Assembly: GCA_014904985.1 (NCBI GenBank)
Contig: MU128918.1
Coordinates: 186,001-250,000, forward strand
DNA length: 64,000 bases
Reading direction: 5' to 3'
Origin: Hydnum rufescens UP504
Lineage: Eukaryota; Basidiomycota; Agaricomycetes; Cantharellales; Hydnaceae
Made by a program: the position numbers and the translations under genes. The notes beneath the pieces were generated by a model. It was given only the letters and a program-made list of their open reading frames with translations, made no database searches and had not been told where the DNA came from. Of this stretch, positions 35,580-48,680 are shown in pieces (positions within the stretch are counted from its first letter, which is position 1; each line of letters opens with the position of its first letter).

Positions 35580-36074
35580 GTGCCCTCTGAAATCGAATCC
35601 ACGCTAAACCATATATCCTCACATCGAAATGTTCGAGGCGTGGTGGTCCTCTCCCGGGATGGCCCTATAGTACGCCATACTGGCGCCGCATATAAGGGCG
35701 AACACGGGCGGAAGTATGCTGGTGTTATCAAGAAAATTGTCGATGCTTGCAAACACGGATTCGATGAGACCATTGAAAGGGGAGTGAGTTTGGATTATGC
35801 CACCGAGCTTATGTAGAGCAGTGAATCCAGCCTGATCTCGCAGGATGATCTTAAAATTTCTGCGAATACGACGAAGAAGCATGAAATCATGATTTCCCCT
35901 GGTGTGATCTCTCTTCTTGCGCGAGTATAGATGCTGAACTAGGAAACACGCTTAGATGAACGATACCTTCTTGTCGTCCTGCAACACAGCACAGTGATAT
36001 ATCGACATGCTCTGTCTACTGTTTCTCCGTCGTGTCCTTTGTTCTCTCGCCGTGTTCCCCATTACAATGGATAA
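35580..36074 (+). CDS. Dynein light chain roadblock/LC7-family protein
   Basis: Small dimeric light chain that binds the dynein intermediate chain. PSEIESTLNHISSHRNVRGV and VVLSRDGPIVRHTG fit the LC7 N-terminal helix and strand. KYAGVIKKIVDACKHGFDET is the central helix. An intron at 35784-35843 joins ETIERG to DDLKI, and a second at 35902-35955 joins ISP to DERYLLVVLQHST, the usual C-terminal strand. The expected block LKFLRIRTKKHEIM is read as LKISANTTKKHEIM: FLRIR sits in another frame, as if one base was gained and one lost close by. The frame runs on to a stop at 36072-36074, about 20 codons past the usual end. The first codon is uncertain (GTG at 35580; a start may lie in an upstream exon). 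Confidence 0.75.
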
Positions 36075-38621
36075 CCCTGGCTTAATCATGTATCCCACTG
36101 TGACGAAATTGAATAACATCATATGTTGAGGATTACCTAATGGAGTAAACCGTGCCCTAAATACAGTAACATCGTGAAGTAGTAGCTGAGTAAAACTTGT
36201 TTGCGTGTTCACTAGGCCATGAGAATTCCATAGTCTTTACTGTCCCTGGGCCTGAACTCTGAAAGTGAATTGTACTACAGTACAAAACTTAAGCAATCGT
36301 TAGGGTCGTTAGTCCTGCAGCCAGTACTGTACTAGACGCAGTATCCCGGTGTTCCAGCGTCAATTCGATTCCCACATCTTGAGGACAATGATCGTGTCGC
36401 CCAATCCATCAGTAGTTTGAATGGCTAATCCTCCGGCTTGATCACATAGTGGACGTGACAGTTCGTCCCCCTGACGAGCTCTTCCAGGCTTACTTCTCGC
36501 TAGGCTTGGTGAAATATGAAGGCGCTAGAGGATCACCTTGGGAGTAGGGGGGTGTTTTCTGTGATGGTATTTCCGCGACAAGAGGCGGAGAGGTGCAGAG
36601 GGTGAGAGCTGGATTCTAGATGAACTATTTGAACCTCGGGTTCTGCAGGATTTCCCTGATTTGGTGGCAATTTGAAGATGCCGTTGAGGGACATACCGTC
36701 AAAGCGGGATATTACTTTGAAGGGTGTTCAAGTACGCGTTCCAGGGGGAATCCCGAAGGAAGTTCGGGATGCGGGGCGCTTGCGGAAGGTCTGTGAATAA
36801 AGGGAGTATCTTCAACGTAATACTTGAGATGATTGGATCGGTTTGAACGACGCCACAGCCAGAAGAGGGAAACGATTGCACCAGGTGGGCTTGGCACGGT
36901 CAGCAGAGATTTGCAGCTTCATGACCCCCAAAATGCACGAGGACATCCGGTTATCTGTACACCAGGTGACCGAAAGTTTGAATGCGCACCCCCGCCAATT
37001 TGTTTACTGCGAGCGAAGCGTAGGTTTTCATGAGTCTTCATTGGGAGACTTTAATGGGATCATACATGGGGTCGAAGTTTGGGTACTCCGAGTCTGGTGA
37101 TCGGTACGACTGTTGCGAGGAGGGAGTACACAAGCCTCGAGGAAAAAGACAGGTAGATGGACTTTTGCTCATTGAAAGATCCCGCATCAAGGGCTAGAAG
37201 AAGGAAGGCTGAGGCCGACATTGGTGACATCGTGTCAATGACGACAACATTCGTGGCCACTTCGAGGGTGGGGGATAGGAGTTGATCCATCCATTGTGAT
37301 GGTGTTGAGTATCATTCAACGCACACAGTGGAAGGTTTGGATAGTTGAAAGTAACCATCATCACGCATGGTCAAACGTGATAATGCACACAGCTCAAACG
37401 GGACAATGACCAACTCAAAGGGGGTTGATTCATCATATCGTTACGGGCATGTGGCGAGGCACGCTTGAACGACGGAATATTAGGGATCTAGACTATCCAC
37501 CGGATGATAGGTAGAGAAATAATGACAGATCCACAAGCCGTAGTGTTTGCAGCTAACAGTGAGAAGGATACCAGGGGGCTGTGAACATGAACGGAACCAG
37601 ATCCGGTTGGCTATCTTCTTTCGTTACACTATATGTGCTCATCCATGTGCACACCTCTTCGCCCGCTTTCCACATTGCAGTTCTTTGAACACGTTAGTCT
37701 CGGCGATGCGATGGACGGGGCGTCCCGTGTGTCGCCTAATCCTGGAGGGAATAGGCTGTGGAATGGGGTCGATTCTCGCCTGGGACCGTTTGCTAATGAA
37801 CCTCACCACGATCGCACGGGATTACAGCTTCGGTTCCTTCTCTAACTCTCCCGGATGGCTTTCCCCAATCTCCCTTTCCCTGTGTTCCCTCCCCACTGTT
37901 GGCCTTGGTTCAACATCGAGTTTTTGGCTGCCGGGTCCCATGGTATCCCGCCCTTCGTTGGTGGAACCTGCCTCGTGCACACGTCTACGTATCTGCGGTC
38001 GTCCTCCCCAGTGTGTATGCGTCGGATGCTCTCCTCTTGACCATTTTGGGGGAGCTCCACGGTGCCTGCGACAGGCGGCTGAGGCGGCCCCACCGTGGGT
38101 CGTTTTCCCTTCTCTTGCGGTATCGCCTCGGCCGGTCCTCACCCTCTTTCCCTGCATTCTGCTACGACCCCCTGCGGCCTTCCGCACCGTGGTCAGGAAG
38201 TGCAGAGCGTGCCCGTCATTGGAGGGGGAGGACTGTGCAACGAGATCGGGATGAGGGAAGGACGGGATAGGGGGTCGAGATGGGAAGAAGCAAGCCAGAT
38301 CGCAGAATGAAACCGGGGGAGGGGAGCTATGGACGTGTACGGTGAGTGTTTATCTCCTAACAGGGATACACACTAATACTTTCGCTAACATTCCAATAGA
38401 GTGCCCTCTCTCTCTCTCTCTCTTCCTTTTCCCCCTCCTTGCATACCTTTTCCCTCACTCTGTTCTGGTGTCTATTTTTCCGCATTTCTGTAACGGCTAC
38501 TAGTATAGGATAGGTCACGTGCCGGATTGTAATTTCTTGATACACTCCGTTTCGGATTCAAGGCGAGGGGACCCAGCTGACGTGGCCGCTTGCCTAGCCT
38601 CGTACAACCGCAAAATACTAC
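36075..38621. other. 2.5-kb stretch with unassigned open frames
   Basis: On minus, a frame from ATG 37290 (MDQLLSPTLEVATNVVVIDT) and a second at 36699-36881 (VVQTDPIISSITLKILPLFT) look protein-like and could be exons of one unknown or decayed gene. On plus, a 235-codon frame (37547-38254) has no recognised domain. A CT microsatellite lies at 38404-38425. None of these is supported well enough to call. Confidence 0.35.
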
Positions 38622-41600
38622 ATGGGCCGTCTGGACAAGGTGGTCACTACTGCTGGTGGCCTCAGGACTAGAAACCGAGTCACAAACAAGACCCGCCTCA
38701 AGGTCGTCGACGGTGATGTTGATGACGCAGAACTCGTCTTTCTCGAGGAGGACTCGGATAAGAACAAGGTCCTCGACACCGCCGGCGTCGAGCATGAGGA
38801 TGCCAAGGTGAGCACTTATCAGCCGCGATCGTCTTCCGATGCCTCTCCACAGCGCCCACAAAGCGCCCAACTTCCCCTATCTCCGCTCAATTTTCATTGG
38901 CTGCAGCCCTATGTCCGCTAATTCCCGATATATCCGCTTACTCATTCCTCTTTCCTAAATAGGAAGAACACCTCGTTAAGGGTAATGTCCCTTTTACTCT
39001 CTATTGTCTTTATACAACTGACAGGTTCGCGCCCGCAGTTCTTGCCGCAGCCGCGCGCCGCATCACCTCGTCGCGCTCGACGAAAGTCGAGGATGCGGCT
39101 GCAGCCTCTATTCCCATCCCTGATGCAACTGGTATCGTCGAAGACTATACCCAGCAGTATCCACCAGACGTATGGACGGACCCAAACACCTACATCAAAT
39201 CCTCTGACACAGTCGAGGAAAGTATCGAGGGCGTCCTTCTTGGTAGCTTTACGTATGATATGGATGAGCGAGACGTCGAATGGCTCGAAAAGAATAACAG
39301 CATTGCTCGTGGTGAAGGCTCCAGCACATCTCCCGTCTCCGGTCGGACCCACCCCCCATCACGCAACGCCAAGACCCGTTCCAAGGAGACCACCGATCGT
39401 CCATCCTTCGTTATCACTGAGACGGAGCTCGAGCTCGTCATGGGCCTCTTCGAAAAGTTTACTGACGAGAGATGTCCATACCTGCATCTTGTAAGCTAGT
39501 TTCTTCATCCTTCCCAATCTCCACGTTAACATTGTTCCAGGACATCAAGGGATTGCCACCATTATCTGAATACGAACCCCTCTTCGCCACGCCCCTGCAA
39601 CCCTCGATCTTTGCATCATTTCAAGTGCCAAGTTACTGTCGAGACCCCTCCCATTTACTTCGTTTGGCACGTGCAATATATCCACATTGGAAGGAGAGGA
39701 AGATTGCACGCCAAGGTCATAAGATAATACCGCAACTTAATGTATGCTCTCATCATCGGTATCGGGAAGATATCGTTGCTTACGCCCCCCAACCCTAGTA
39801 TGACGAATCCAACGATGGGGATCCATATGTGTGTTTCCGCCGGAGAGACGTCAAGTCTGTCCGCAAGACCCGCAGAACTGACACCACTCCAGCCGACAAG
39901 GTGACCAAGCTCCGTTCAGAATTGATTAATGCGAAGGACCTTGCGAGTTCAGTTGTCTCTCGAGAAGTCAAAAAACTCGAGCTTGGGAAGGATGCACGTG
40001 TGGTACTCGAGGCCCGTCTGCGTCTGGTCGAGCACAAGCGTAAATATCCACATTTCGCATCGCCCCATGATGATGCTTTGTTGGTCGACCCGGAGCGAAC
40101 CCTGGCGAAGCGACCAAAGCTTGGGGAATCCGGGTGAGAGCCTCTTTGATTATCCTTGGGCTCGTCTCTGTTCGTCCTTTCTGACATTCTCCAAGGGTGT
40201 CCCTCAAGATTACAAGGCGGTCAAAGGAGGCGACAGAACTTACCTCGCCCGCCGGATCGATTGAGGATCCACCAAATCCTCACGAGCGGGCAGCGTTCTA
40301 TCAGAAAGAAATTGAGCGGCATTGTGAGTTGAAAAAGAACTCCAGTTGGGAGGATTATATAGACGTAAGAATCGTCCATTGACCGCTTCTTACTGTGATG
40401 TGGTTGTTTAATCCCCTTTCTGGCTCTGTCTCTTTAGCTTCAAGTCAGCCTCCCGACTGGCCCGACGCCGAACCTCCTCTTCCGATCCTTGTCTGCACAT
40501 CCGAGAACCAAGGACCCTCCGCCGCGTGCATCCGATGGCTACCGTGTCCGGTCTCCCTTCTCTATCCGCATTCGAACAGGGCGGGGCGGACGACAGTATG
40601 TAGATCGTCGTGTGCCAGTGCATCGGAATCCACTTGGTCCACCACTCCCTATACCCACATATCATACCGATATGCCAAATGGATTCTGGACCCACCAACC
40701 GAAACAATGGCCCTTTTCCCACTCCGTGTTAGACTTGGACAAAGATTCGATAGATGATGATGGGGCAGAGTCCATCCATCGTCTAGAGGAGCGATGGCGC
40801 TATGATAATGAATCCCTGGATGCCGATGAAGAGCAACGCGTGGTCATTGACGATTATGAAGAACGGTGAGCCTCACATTTTGAGGGTGTTTTTTCTCTGG
40901 TTTAATCTTCTCTTCCATGTAGATATGTACGACCAAGGCTGGAGACCTTCCAAGAAGACGATTTCAAAGTGCTGTCAATCGACCTTAAGCATGTCACCCA
41001 GGCGGAATCATACGCCTCGTTACGACAGGCTCCTGGTATTCGAGCCCTGGGCGCTGCACGTGCGCAGCTTATGCAGGCGCGCGCACAAGCACAAGCGCAA
41101 GCACAAGCGCAGGTTCAAGCGCAAGCACCCTCCCAAGGACAGGCGTCAGATACAGCCGGCGCTGGCGGCGCACCGACATCTTCCAATCCCCCCACCTTAC
41201 ACCCTAACGCCCCCTCGCAGCCTCTAACTACGGTTCCCCCCACTCCTCTTACACCATCTTCTCAGCAGCCTCTTGGGAACGCAACTGGTGCGATCCAGCC
41301 TCAACCACCGCCCCAGCCACCTGTACAGCAATACAGTTCCCATGCTCAGACGGCATTACTACAGGCCCACGCCCAGCGGATGTCGTCACGTCCCATGCCC
41401 ATCTCCCGCCCCTTGAACGGTGTCGTGGGTCAGGCACCGCCGAATGGTTCTGTCCGACTTCAGCCGCACCAGATACCCCCATCTGGCCAGCAGCAAGCCC
41501 CTCCGAATGGCGCACAGCAGCATCCCGGATCCTACAATGCAGCTCAAGCCGGTGGAAACCTGAATGGTTTAGAGCCCTCGGTCGCTCAGCTGCAAGCTCC

Positions 41601-42381
41601 TGCTTCCGATGGAAATTCGGCACCCTCACACGTCAATTCACCATCTCGACCCAAGTCGCAACCGCAGGCTCCGATGGCTGTTCCCCAAATGAGCAATTTG
41701 AATATCCCTGGGTTCCATGGCCAACTCCCGTTTAATTATCCCAACGGTGTCAACGGTCAAGTCCCACCGTACACGCGCGAGCAGATGGTCCATCATCTGG
41801 CGACGTTGAAGACCAATGCTCAGTTTGGGAATGCGGGCTTGCAGCAGCTACAGCAGCAGGCGAATGGGATGCGGGGTATGATGCCACCTCCTCAACAGGT
41901 AGGGCAGAATGGTCAGTACCACCCTGGGATGCCGATGCCGAACGGTGTGCCAAATGGAACGCCACTAGGCATGCAGGCCGCCAATACCCCACTCAAGATG
42001 CCAGTCACGCGGCATATGCAGTGGGCGCGACAACATAGCGAGGTCGGACCTGCTAGCGTTGTGCATGGCGTCAATGGGGGCGCTGCCGGGGCTGGTGGCG
42101 GCTCTCCAGTTATGCATCATATGTCGCCGAATGCCAGCGGTCGAGCGTCACCTGGCCGTATGTCTAGTGGCGCAATACCGGGACGAAATTCGCCAATGAA
42201 TCCACATCAACAACTTCAGCAACAGCCTATAATGGATGTCCATGGTGTCGCTCAACACCGCACGACACCTTCGCCGCTGTCGATGGTGTCTGACGTACCT
42301 CTGATGCAACACCCGTCTCCTCATCTCCCTGTCCGCAGTCCCGCCAACCAGCACCAACTGCTCGGTAACGCTCCGGCTTAG
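38622..42381 (+). CDS. EPL1: Enhancer of polycomb-like protein (NuA4 histone acetyltransferase subunit)
   Basis: Scaffold subunit that anchors the Esa1/Piccolo module of NuA4 on nucleosomes. Start ATG at 38622, with RTRNRVTNKTRLKVV (EPcA N-terminus). Introns near 38808-38958, 38977-about 39039, 39491-39540 and 39742-39796 keep the frame. Family blocks in order: IPIPDATGIVEDYTQQYPPD, YDMDERDVEWLEKNNSIARG, FVITETELELVMGLFEKFTD, ARAIYPHWKERKIARQGHKI, DPYVCFRRRDVKSVRKTRR. The C-terminal half is long and low-complexity: a QA-rich run near 41070-41130, then Pro/Gln/Asn-rich sequence to the stop (LLGNAPA). No frame break is needed. Surrounding DNA has no functional link. Confidence 0.92.
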
Positions 42382-43286
42382 CTCGACTAGTCACTACGTA
42401 TCCATCGATAGCGCCAAAGGCCCTATTCTCACATCGCAGGCGCAGACCTTTGTGAGGACAATTATGTCCCTTGTTCTCCAAATCTTAATACCAACTTCCC
42501 CAACTCCCAATTCAATTACAATTGTTGCACCCCCGCATCGCATCATGCCTTTTTGTTCTTAAATCTGGTTTGCTGTCATATTTTTCCTTCTCTTCTCCTA
42601 TATTTCTTGTGTTCTTTCCTACTATTGCCACTATTGCATGTATCTTCCCTATTTTTCTCTAAGCAAAGTTTTAAGAACTATGTTATCACATTTTTCTGCG
42701 GCGGCTTTTACATTGTTTTCAAGGCGAGAAACGCTTTTATACTTTATCTACTTCCCTTCAAGCATATCCATTTTTATATACACACAAGAAGAAGTGAGAA
42801 GCAAAGATGTGTTGCATACAGTGGTCCAGACTTGAGGTTCACTCGTGGCCGTGGCATCCTCAGTCAGCTCAGCAGAGACCACGATCGTGCACAAATATGA
42901 TACTATAACAAAATTTACCCGCTGCGGATACAAGATGAAGAACTGATATAAAGTACTGTACTGTCAGCGGTGCAGGTCCTATGTGGCATCCAAGAAAGGT
43001 GTAAGGAGAAAAAAAAACAAGTCACTGACCCTGTAGCCACGAAGTGACCTTATCTTGAACCACATCCCCACGGGTGAATGATCGCTCTCTGTTCTGGGTA
43101 GGTCGCGATTGAACCCAGAGCAGCATTACAAGGTCCATCACTTCGACCATCCTGGCCGGCTCCCCGCGTTTCCGATTCGCCCGTTGCTTACCTCGTACAC
43201 TCCTGGGGCGTCTCGTTCTCTTCAGGGAGACTCGGATATCTGTCCTTTGAATCGTCGACTTCCCGGTGAATGCCCACCCTCTGTGT
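42382..43286. other. EPL1 3' flank, no gene
   Basis: T-rich stretch (about 42540-42790) fits a fungal 3' UTR and terminator region. Nothing coding is supported up to the convergent HNH gene end at 43287. Confidence 0.45.
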
Positions 43287-44598
43287 TCATGTTGTTATAG
43301 TATAATGATGTGACGGAGATGACCAGATGGCTTCGACGGACTCGGTGATTCCCCACTGCAATATAGCAGCACGTCCATAGAACATATCAACGATGACGGG
43401 AGGTGGGAACGTAGACATATCCCTGGGTTGACGAGCGTCCTGGTTGTGGGGGGCAAGGATAGTCATTTGCTCGTCTGTTCTTTGAAACGCTGCAGGACAA
43501 AGCGACCGGGCGAGGTGTTCAGAGGTCTGTGAATCAGGACTGGGGAAGGCGGGACGTCATCATCGAGTAGGGCGAAATTAGGTGTCTATCATCAAAATTT
43601 AAAATAAAAATAAAAATCGATAGAATGTGTCGGGGTTCGATGGGCACCTTGAGAAAAGCTACGTGCCCCATTCCAAAGTCTCTATGTAACGCATTGCAGA
43701 GAAGGAGCCCATTGCGGGGGTCGTTGATGTCATTGATATCTGTCTCCATCACCTCGATTCCGCATCAATCGCTGGATGTACTGAGGAGGGTATAAGAAAT
43801 CACAGATGAAAACCTGGTCGAAAAAGAAAAAACGAAAAGAAACCCACCCGGCTTCCCTTAGAGTGAGGATATGATGCACGCATCGAATATTGGTGACTCG
43901 CATTTGTTACAACACAGCTGCCATCGCGATCTGTCAGCTCATCGTGAAGTCAGCGCAACTGCCTGTGCTATCCAACTCGGGATCCGAGGTCCTGTCATCG
44001 TTGCATTGAATGTCCAATAGCCTGGGCGTGACTGTCAAATACAATGGGCGATAAGTATAAGATTCAACATGAAAACAAAGTGCCAAAAAAGAGGAATGTG
44101 TGTACAGACATGGGATGAATAGAAGTAGCACCGCCCCCCGTTCTATTCCTGATTCATAGTCCACTGACTCGCCACCTGGAGCAAGACAGATGTGTCCTTC
44201 TTGACCGTATATAGTGTACCCAAGGAAGCGCAGCTATTTGAGAGGTTTGAGGGCGAAGCGATTGCACTCAACAACAGGAATAGATAGGATTGGTAAATAG
44301 GTGTCGTGGATTTATACATGCAGTTCGATGGAAGTCATCGAAGTACGACGCTGCGAGCTCTCTACGACGGTTAGTTCCGAAACAAAATCCACCTTCCCCT
44401 GGAGATGATCCTCTTTCGGAGCTCGCCCAGGGAAATGGGTAACAAAATTTGGGCCTCTTCGCCATACGTCGCCCGCCCGTCCTCTGAGGAATAGAGCGAT
44501 AGGACCTGGTCAACTAGTACTGCCAATATTTGATCCATATCCAAACCACTCCAGACATGAATATCCCTGTCCCACCGAATACGATGAACATCAGCCAT
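43287..44598 (-). CDS. HNH-nuclease-family protein (mushroom type)
   Basis: Start ATG at 44598 (MADVHRIRWDRDIHVWSGLD). Later exons give LTDRDGSCVVTNASHQYSMR followed by ASYPHSKGS near 43870-43930. This matches the DGxCVVTG...AAHIxPHSKG core of fungal HNH_2 proteins, although the usual AAH reads RAS here. Then YIQRLIRNRGDGDRYQ-like sequence precedes TDINDINDPRNGLLLCNALH and FGMGHVAFLKVPI (near 43680-43750), the diagnostic second half. The C-terminus is PPPVIVDMFYGRAAILQWGI, ending ITT at 43287-43289. Function of the family is unknown; nuclease activity is inferred from the fold only. It is divergent from the related gene at 44696. Confidence 0.72.
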
Positions 44599-44695
44599 CA
44601 GGGAATCGACGTTTTGGGAGTCGCAGAGTCACAGTGGCGTAGATATGGCTCTCACTAGATGGAGATCCATTATGTAAACATCCAACTCCGCCCCA
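44599..44695. promoter_or_regulatory. Short divergent promoter between two HNH-family genes
   Basis: Only 97 bp separate the two proposed start codons, so the promoters must overlap, if both starts are right. Confidence 0.4.
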
Positions 44696-46125
44696 ATGGC
44701 CACCACCGAGTTCTACGATGTCTTTGATCCAAACTGCTATAACAATGTCTTCGTATTCATCTACTCAAATGAACCGATGGTTATGGCAGGTTGTGGGGAA
44801 TTTCCCCTGTTTATCCGCGTGTGTTCATTATTTGCGGTCTTGTTTAGGGTGCTATGTCCCAACATCTCCAGAGAGAAGGTCCCTCAACGTGAAATCTTTC
44901 TACAACTGGCTGAGCTATATTTTGACGGTTGTGACCGACAATCAATGGTCTCTCTATTCTTGCAACATTAAGCCTGGCTCCCTTCCATTCTCCGTTGATG
45001 TCGATTCTGCCCTTCGCGAACGCATCGACAGGGACTCGGAGGATTATGTCCTTCCTGGAGCCTATATCATTCTTTATGATGGTTGGGCTCACCCATCTTA
45101 TCCTATCGCCGTGATGACGATCGGATCTCGTAGGAACGAATGCTTCTCCTGCAGTTGCCCGTCGCATGGTAACCTCTAGACATCTGAATCAGCTCAAGGT
45201 CTGTCCTTTTTGGCCTAGCCCTAATCCATCTTATGTATGCGCGTCGCAGAGGGACCCCGAGATCGATTCAGTTCCGCCGTCATTCCCTGCCAGTGCTTTC
45301 TGTAATATAACGGGCGCACCCCTCGGTGATGAAAGTAGAAGCCTTGTCCAGATCATTCGGAATAGGACTGTGGAAACCCGACTCATATTCGTGAGTGTTC
45401 CGTTTAGCGCGCGCACATCATTCAAGTCGGTGAATCTTCCGTCACTGACTTTCGTTTCCATAGCTTTTAGGACCATTTGTGGCACTCCCTACGGGACTCG
45501 ATACGGCTCAAAATTTCTTGACGATGGCTTCATCCCTTCAGCCCCATTTTGACAGATACGCATTTGGAATCGATGTTGACGTGGGTCACCACCGGTCACA
45601 CACTCCTTAACGAAGAAATTTTTTTTTACTCAAGAAGTCACACAGGATAACTACAAAATTGTGCAGTTCGCACCGCCGTCCCCGGAGTTTGATTTATCTG
45701 ATGCTGGCACTTTAAAAATCCCGGAGGGCCAAAAGATGCCGTACGACGAATGCCTCAGACTTCACTTCAACTTTTGCTTGCAAATTTATGTCTCCTCCCC
45801 TCCGCCTGGAGTCCAGACGCATGAACTAGAGGACATCGAGGATCTGCAAGAAGAAGTGGGGATGTATGAAAGAGATGAGAGTCTTCCAGATTTGACTGAT
45901 CCTATCTGGAGTTCACCTCTTGGTCGAGAAGTCCTCCGAGCGGCTAAGGCTTCGCGTTGTGCGTGTTTTCGTTGCTTATGGCGGGATTTATGTACCCGGC
46001 TAATAATGCCATTGAAGTATCCCGTTAGTGTTTGGCCCCATGACTTGTGCCCAGAGGGCTTAGAACATTTGGGTCATTTACCTTGTTTTCATGTGTATTA
46101 TACACCTATGATAACAAGTATATGA
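44696..46125 (+). CDS. HNH-nuclease-family paralogue, core motif degenerate
   Basis: Proposed start ATG 44696; 5' exons are uncertain. The block RIDRDSEDYVLPGAYIILYD matches the N-terminal part of mushroom HNH proteins. AFCNITGAPLGDE occupies the place of CxxTG. After a splice near 45460, GLDTAQNFLTMASSLQPHFD and RYAFGIDV replace the usual SPQNGLLLxxxxHQLFDxY segment. Then follow DNYKIVQFAPPSPEFDL, KMPYDECLRLHFNFCLQIYV and DPIWSSPLGREVLRAAKASR, which match the family tail well. The catalytic His pair is not clearly present, so this copy may be inactive. An A/T-rich intron with a T9 run lies at about 45580-45655. Confidence 0.62.
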
Positions 46126-46317
46126 ACATGGCCTTGGACTCAGACCTAGGATTTATCTACTATGTGCGAGGGAAGCCACACTGCTGGGAAGGAGTCTGGG
46201 ACTTGAAACAAACTTCTCATTTTGCTTGGGTTGTACACATACACCAACGTAGCAGTTGACAAATACATGAGATATTTTCTCCTTTCAAAGGTTGCTTATT
46301 TCATTCTCATCGATCGC

Positions 46318-48680
46318 TTATTGGACGTCGGGCTTGAACCTGATAGCCTCAGAAGCGGGTTTGACCTGGAGGGGCTTCACGGATGGGATGGCCGATAGCA
46401 TTGGCGACGGCATCGCCGAACTGCTGGTCCACCGCCGCAAAGATGGCCACTAGTGGATACAAGGGGGTATCAGTACTCGGGCGCTCGCCGGATTCCTTAT
46501 GATGGGGAACCCTGAAGCAGAGGGGAAGGGGGATCCTTTGAGGGAATGGAGGTGAACGCACGTTGCTTAGCTTTGATCTCGGCCTTCTTGACATTCCCGA
46601 GGTGTCCAGCGAGATTCTCGACTAGGTGCGCGCGAGCGGTATCGTCCATGACCTTGGTCACCAATGCTCGAGGTTGCTCAAAGTCAACTGCGAGATTCCA
46701 TGTTCAAGCAGACGTCAGCATCCATCTATCTTCGCAGGCTAAAGGACCTCGCTCCTACAACTTACGTTCGGTGACTTCGGATAGCTGGGCCGTAGCAATT
46801 CCAAGGAAGGTCTCGTGCTGACCGCTGGGATATGGCTTGGTCTTGTGAGTCAGAGGCGAGATGCTCGATTGGTAGTTGGGTCGCGAGCCCTGGTTGTTGA
46901 ACGCCGCGGGGCCATCACGCTCTATATGACAAATACAAATCCACCACGTCAAACGTAAATAGATACGCGTAAAAGGAAAAGGGAGCAAATCCTCACGGAA
47001 GTGGGCGACGGGCGCAGTGGGGCTATTCACTGGGAGTTGCTGGTAATTGGTTCCAAGACGATGACGGTGGGTATCAGGGTACGAGAACAGGCGGGATTGG
47101 AGTACTGGATCGGCGCTAGCCTCGACCCCTGGAATCAAGTGCGACGGGGAGAAGGCGCCTGTTCGATCTCTGATGCAAGCACGAAAGAGAATAGGTCAAT
47201 CGGCTCTATCACCGATGTAGATTTACATCAACGCCGGGGAACCGACGTACCGGCGAAGTAGTTTTGCGGATTCTCGTTCAGAGTCAGGGTTCCAATCGGG
47301 CGCAGTGGGAATTCCTTGTGCGGCCACACTTTTGTCAAGTCAAGCACGTTGTACCGGAACTTTTCGGCCTGTTCAGGCGTCATTGTTTGCTACAGGCACA
47401 AGAGCGTAGGACCCAAGGTCTCAACAAATGGACCATCCATCTCGCAAATGGGATAGTCCTGAGAACGGCGGCTCACCACGTAGACAGTCCAGGATGGGTA
47501 GTCGCCTTTCTCGATATCTTCAAATAGAGTCTGAATACCATAATCCGGATTGCTTCCACTGAGTTCGCCGGCCTTTGCGTTCGAAAGTGTCTGGAAGCCC
47601 TTGTCCACGCGGAAGTGGAGCTGGTAGTACACGAACTTGCCGTCCTTGTCCACGAACTTGAATGTGTGGCCCGAGTAGCCGTGCATGTGGTGATAGCCAT
47701 CGGGTGTCCCGCGGTCACTGAAGAGAATGAGAACCTGGAAAGGCAAAGCAAATGGGAACACGGACGAGGGAAAGAGTGATCTTGTCAGTCATCAGGGTTC
47801 AGAAGGCAGAAGTGCAACGATCCGACCTGATGGATAGACTCAGGGTTCTGAGACAAATAGTCCCCTGTGTGCGCAGAGCGGATCATTTAAAGACGACATG
47901 TGAAGGGTATAGAAGTGGAGAGACGTACAGAACATGCTGATTTAATAATGTGAGCAATAATAATGAAAACAGACGTGCAGCAGGAATGTTCGGACTCACT
48001 CGGCATCTTTCAAATGTGTTTGAGGATCGCGTTTCTGGGTATGGATGAAATGTGGGAACTTGGCCGGGTCGCGAATGAAGAAGACAGGGGTATTGTTTGC
48101 CACTATCCACGCCGGGTGGGAAGGTAAACTCGAAGAGCCCGGGACAATTTAATTATCTCACCAATATCCCAGTTACCCTCCTCAGTGCGAATCTTGACGG
48201 CAAAGCCACGTGGATCACGTGCAGTATCGGCAGAGCCACTCTCGCCACCGACGGTGGAGAAGCGAACGGTGGCCTTGGCCTCGTTGCCTACCTTGGAGAA
48301 GAGAGCAGCGGAGGTGAGATCGGAGATGTCGTGGGTGACTTTGAAGATGCCATGGGCCCCGGCCCCCTTGGCATGGACGACCCGCTCTGGGATGCGTTCG
48401 CGGTCGAACTGGCGAGCCGATATATTCAATTAATTATAATGAATGCGGGGAAGAGAGTAACTCACGTGAGCTAGGGAATCGAGAAAGTGAAAGTCCTGGA
48501 AAGGAAAGAGGGGTTGAGCTGGAGATTCGACGGGGAGGAGAGAGCGGGCGGACCTGAAGGAGGAGAGGACCAGTTGAAACCAACTCGCTCAGAGGAATAG
48601 GGGTGCTCGGTGTGGGGAGCGCCGTTGCTGGTGGTGTATACGGCACCGTCCTCTTGGTTGAAGACCTGCTGAGAAGGCAT
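46318..48680 (-). CDS. Catalase, small-subunit type (H2O2 disproportionation)
   Basis: Haem catalase that degrades H2O2. Start ATG 48680 ([20 protein letters not shown]). Blocks in order: [19 protein letters not shown] (distal His), [40 protein letters not shown] (distal Asn region lies just before), [33 protein letters not shown], and the proximal haem-ligand motif [15 protein letters not shown] (Tyr) near 47090. [13 protein letters not shown] follows. About ten short introns interrupt it. Near 46385 the frame shifts: upstream reads AVANAIGHP, downstream [20 protein letters not shown] in another frame, which is the true family C-terminus with stop at 46318-46320. Without the shift the protein would end at 46349. 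The C-terminus is not SKL, so peroxisomal import by PTS1 is not evident. Confidence 0.92.

Noticed and set aside
37547..38254. 235-codon plus frame
   Set aside because: No recognised motif, composition typical of GC-rich chance frames, overlapping long frames on the other strand.
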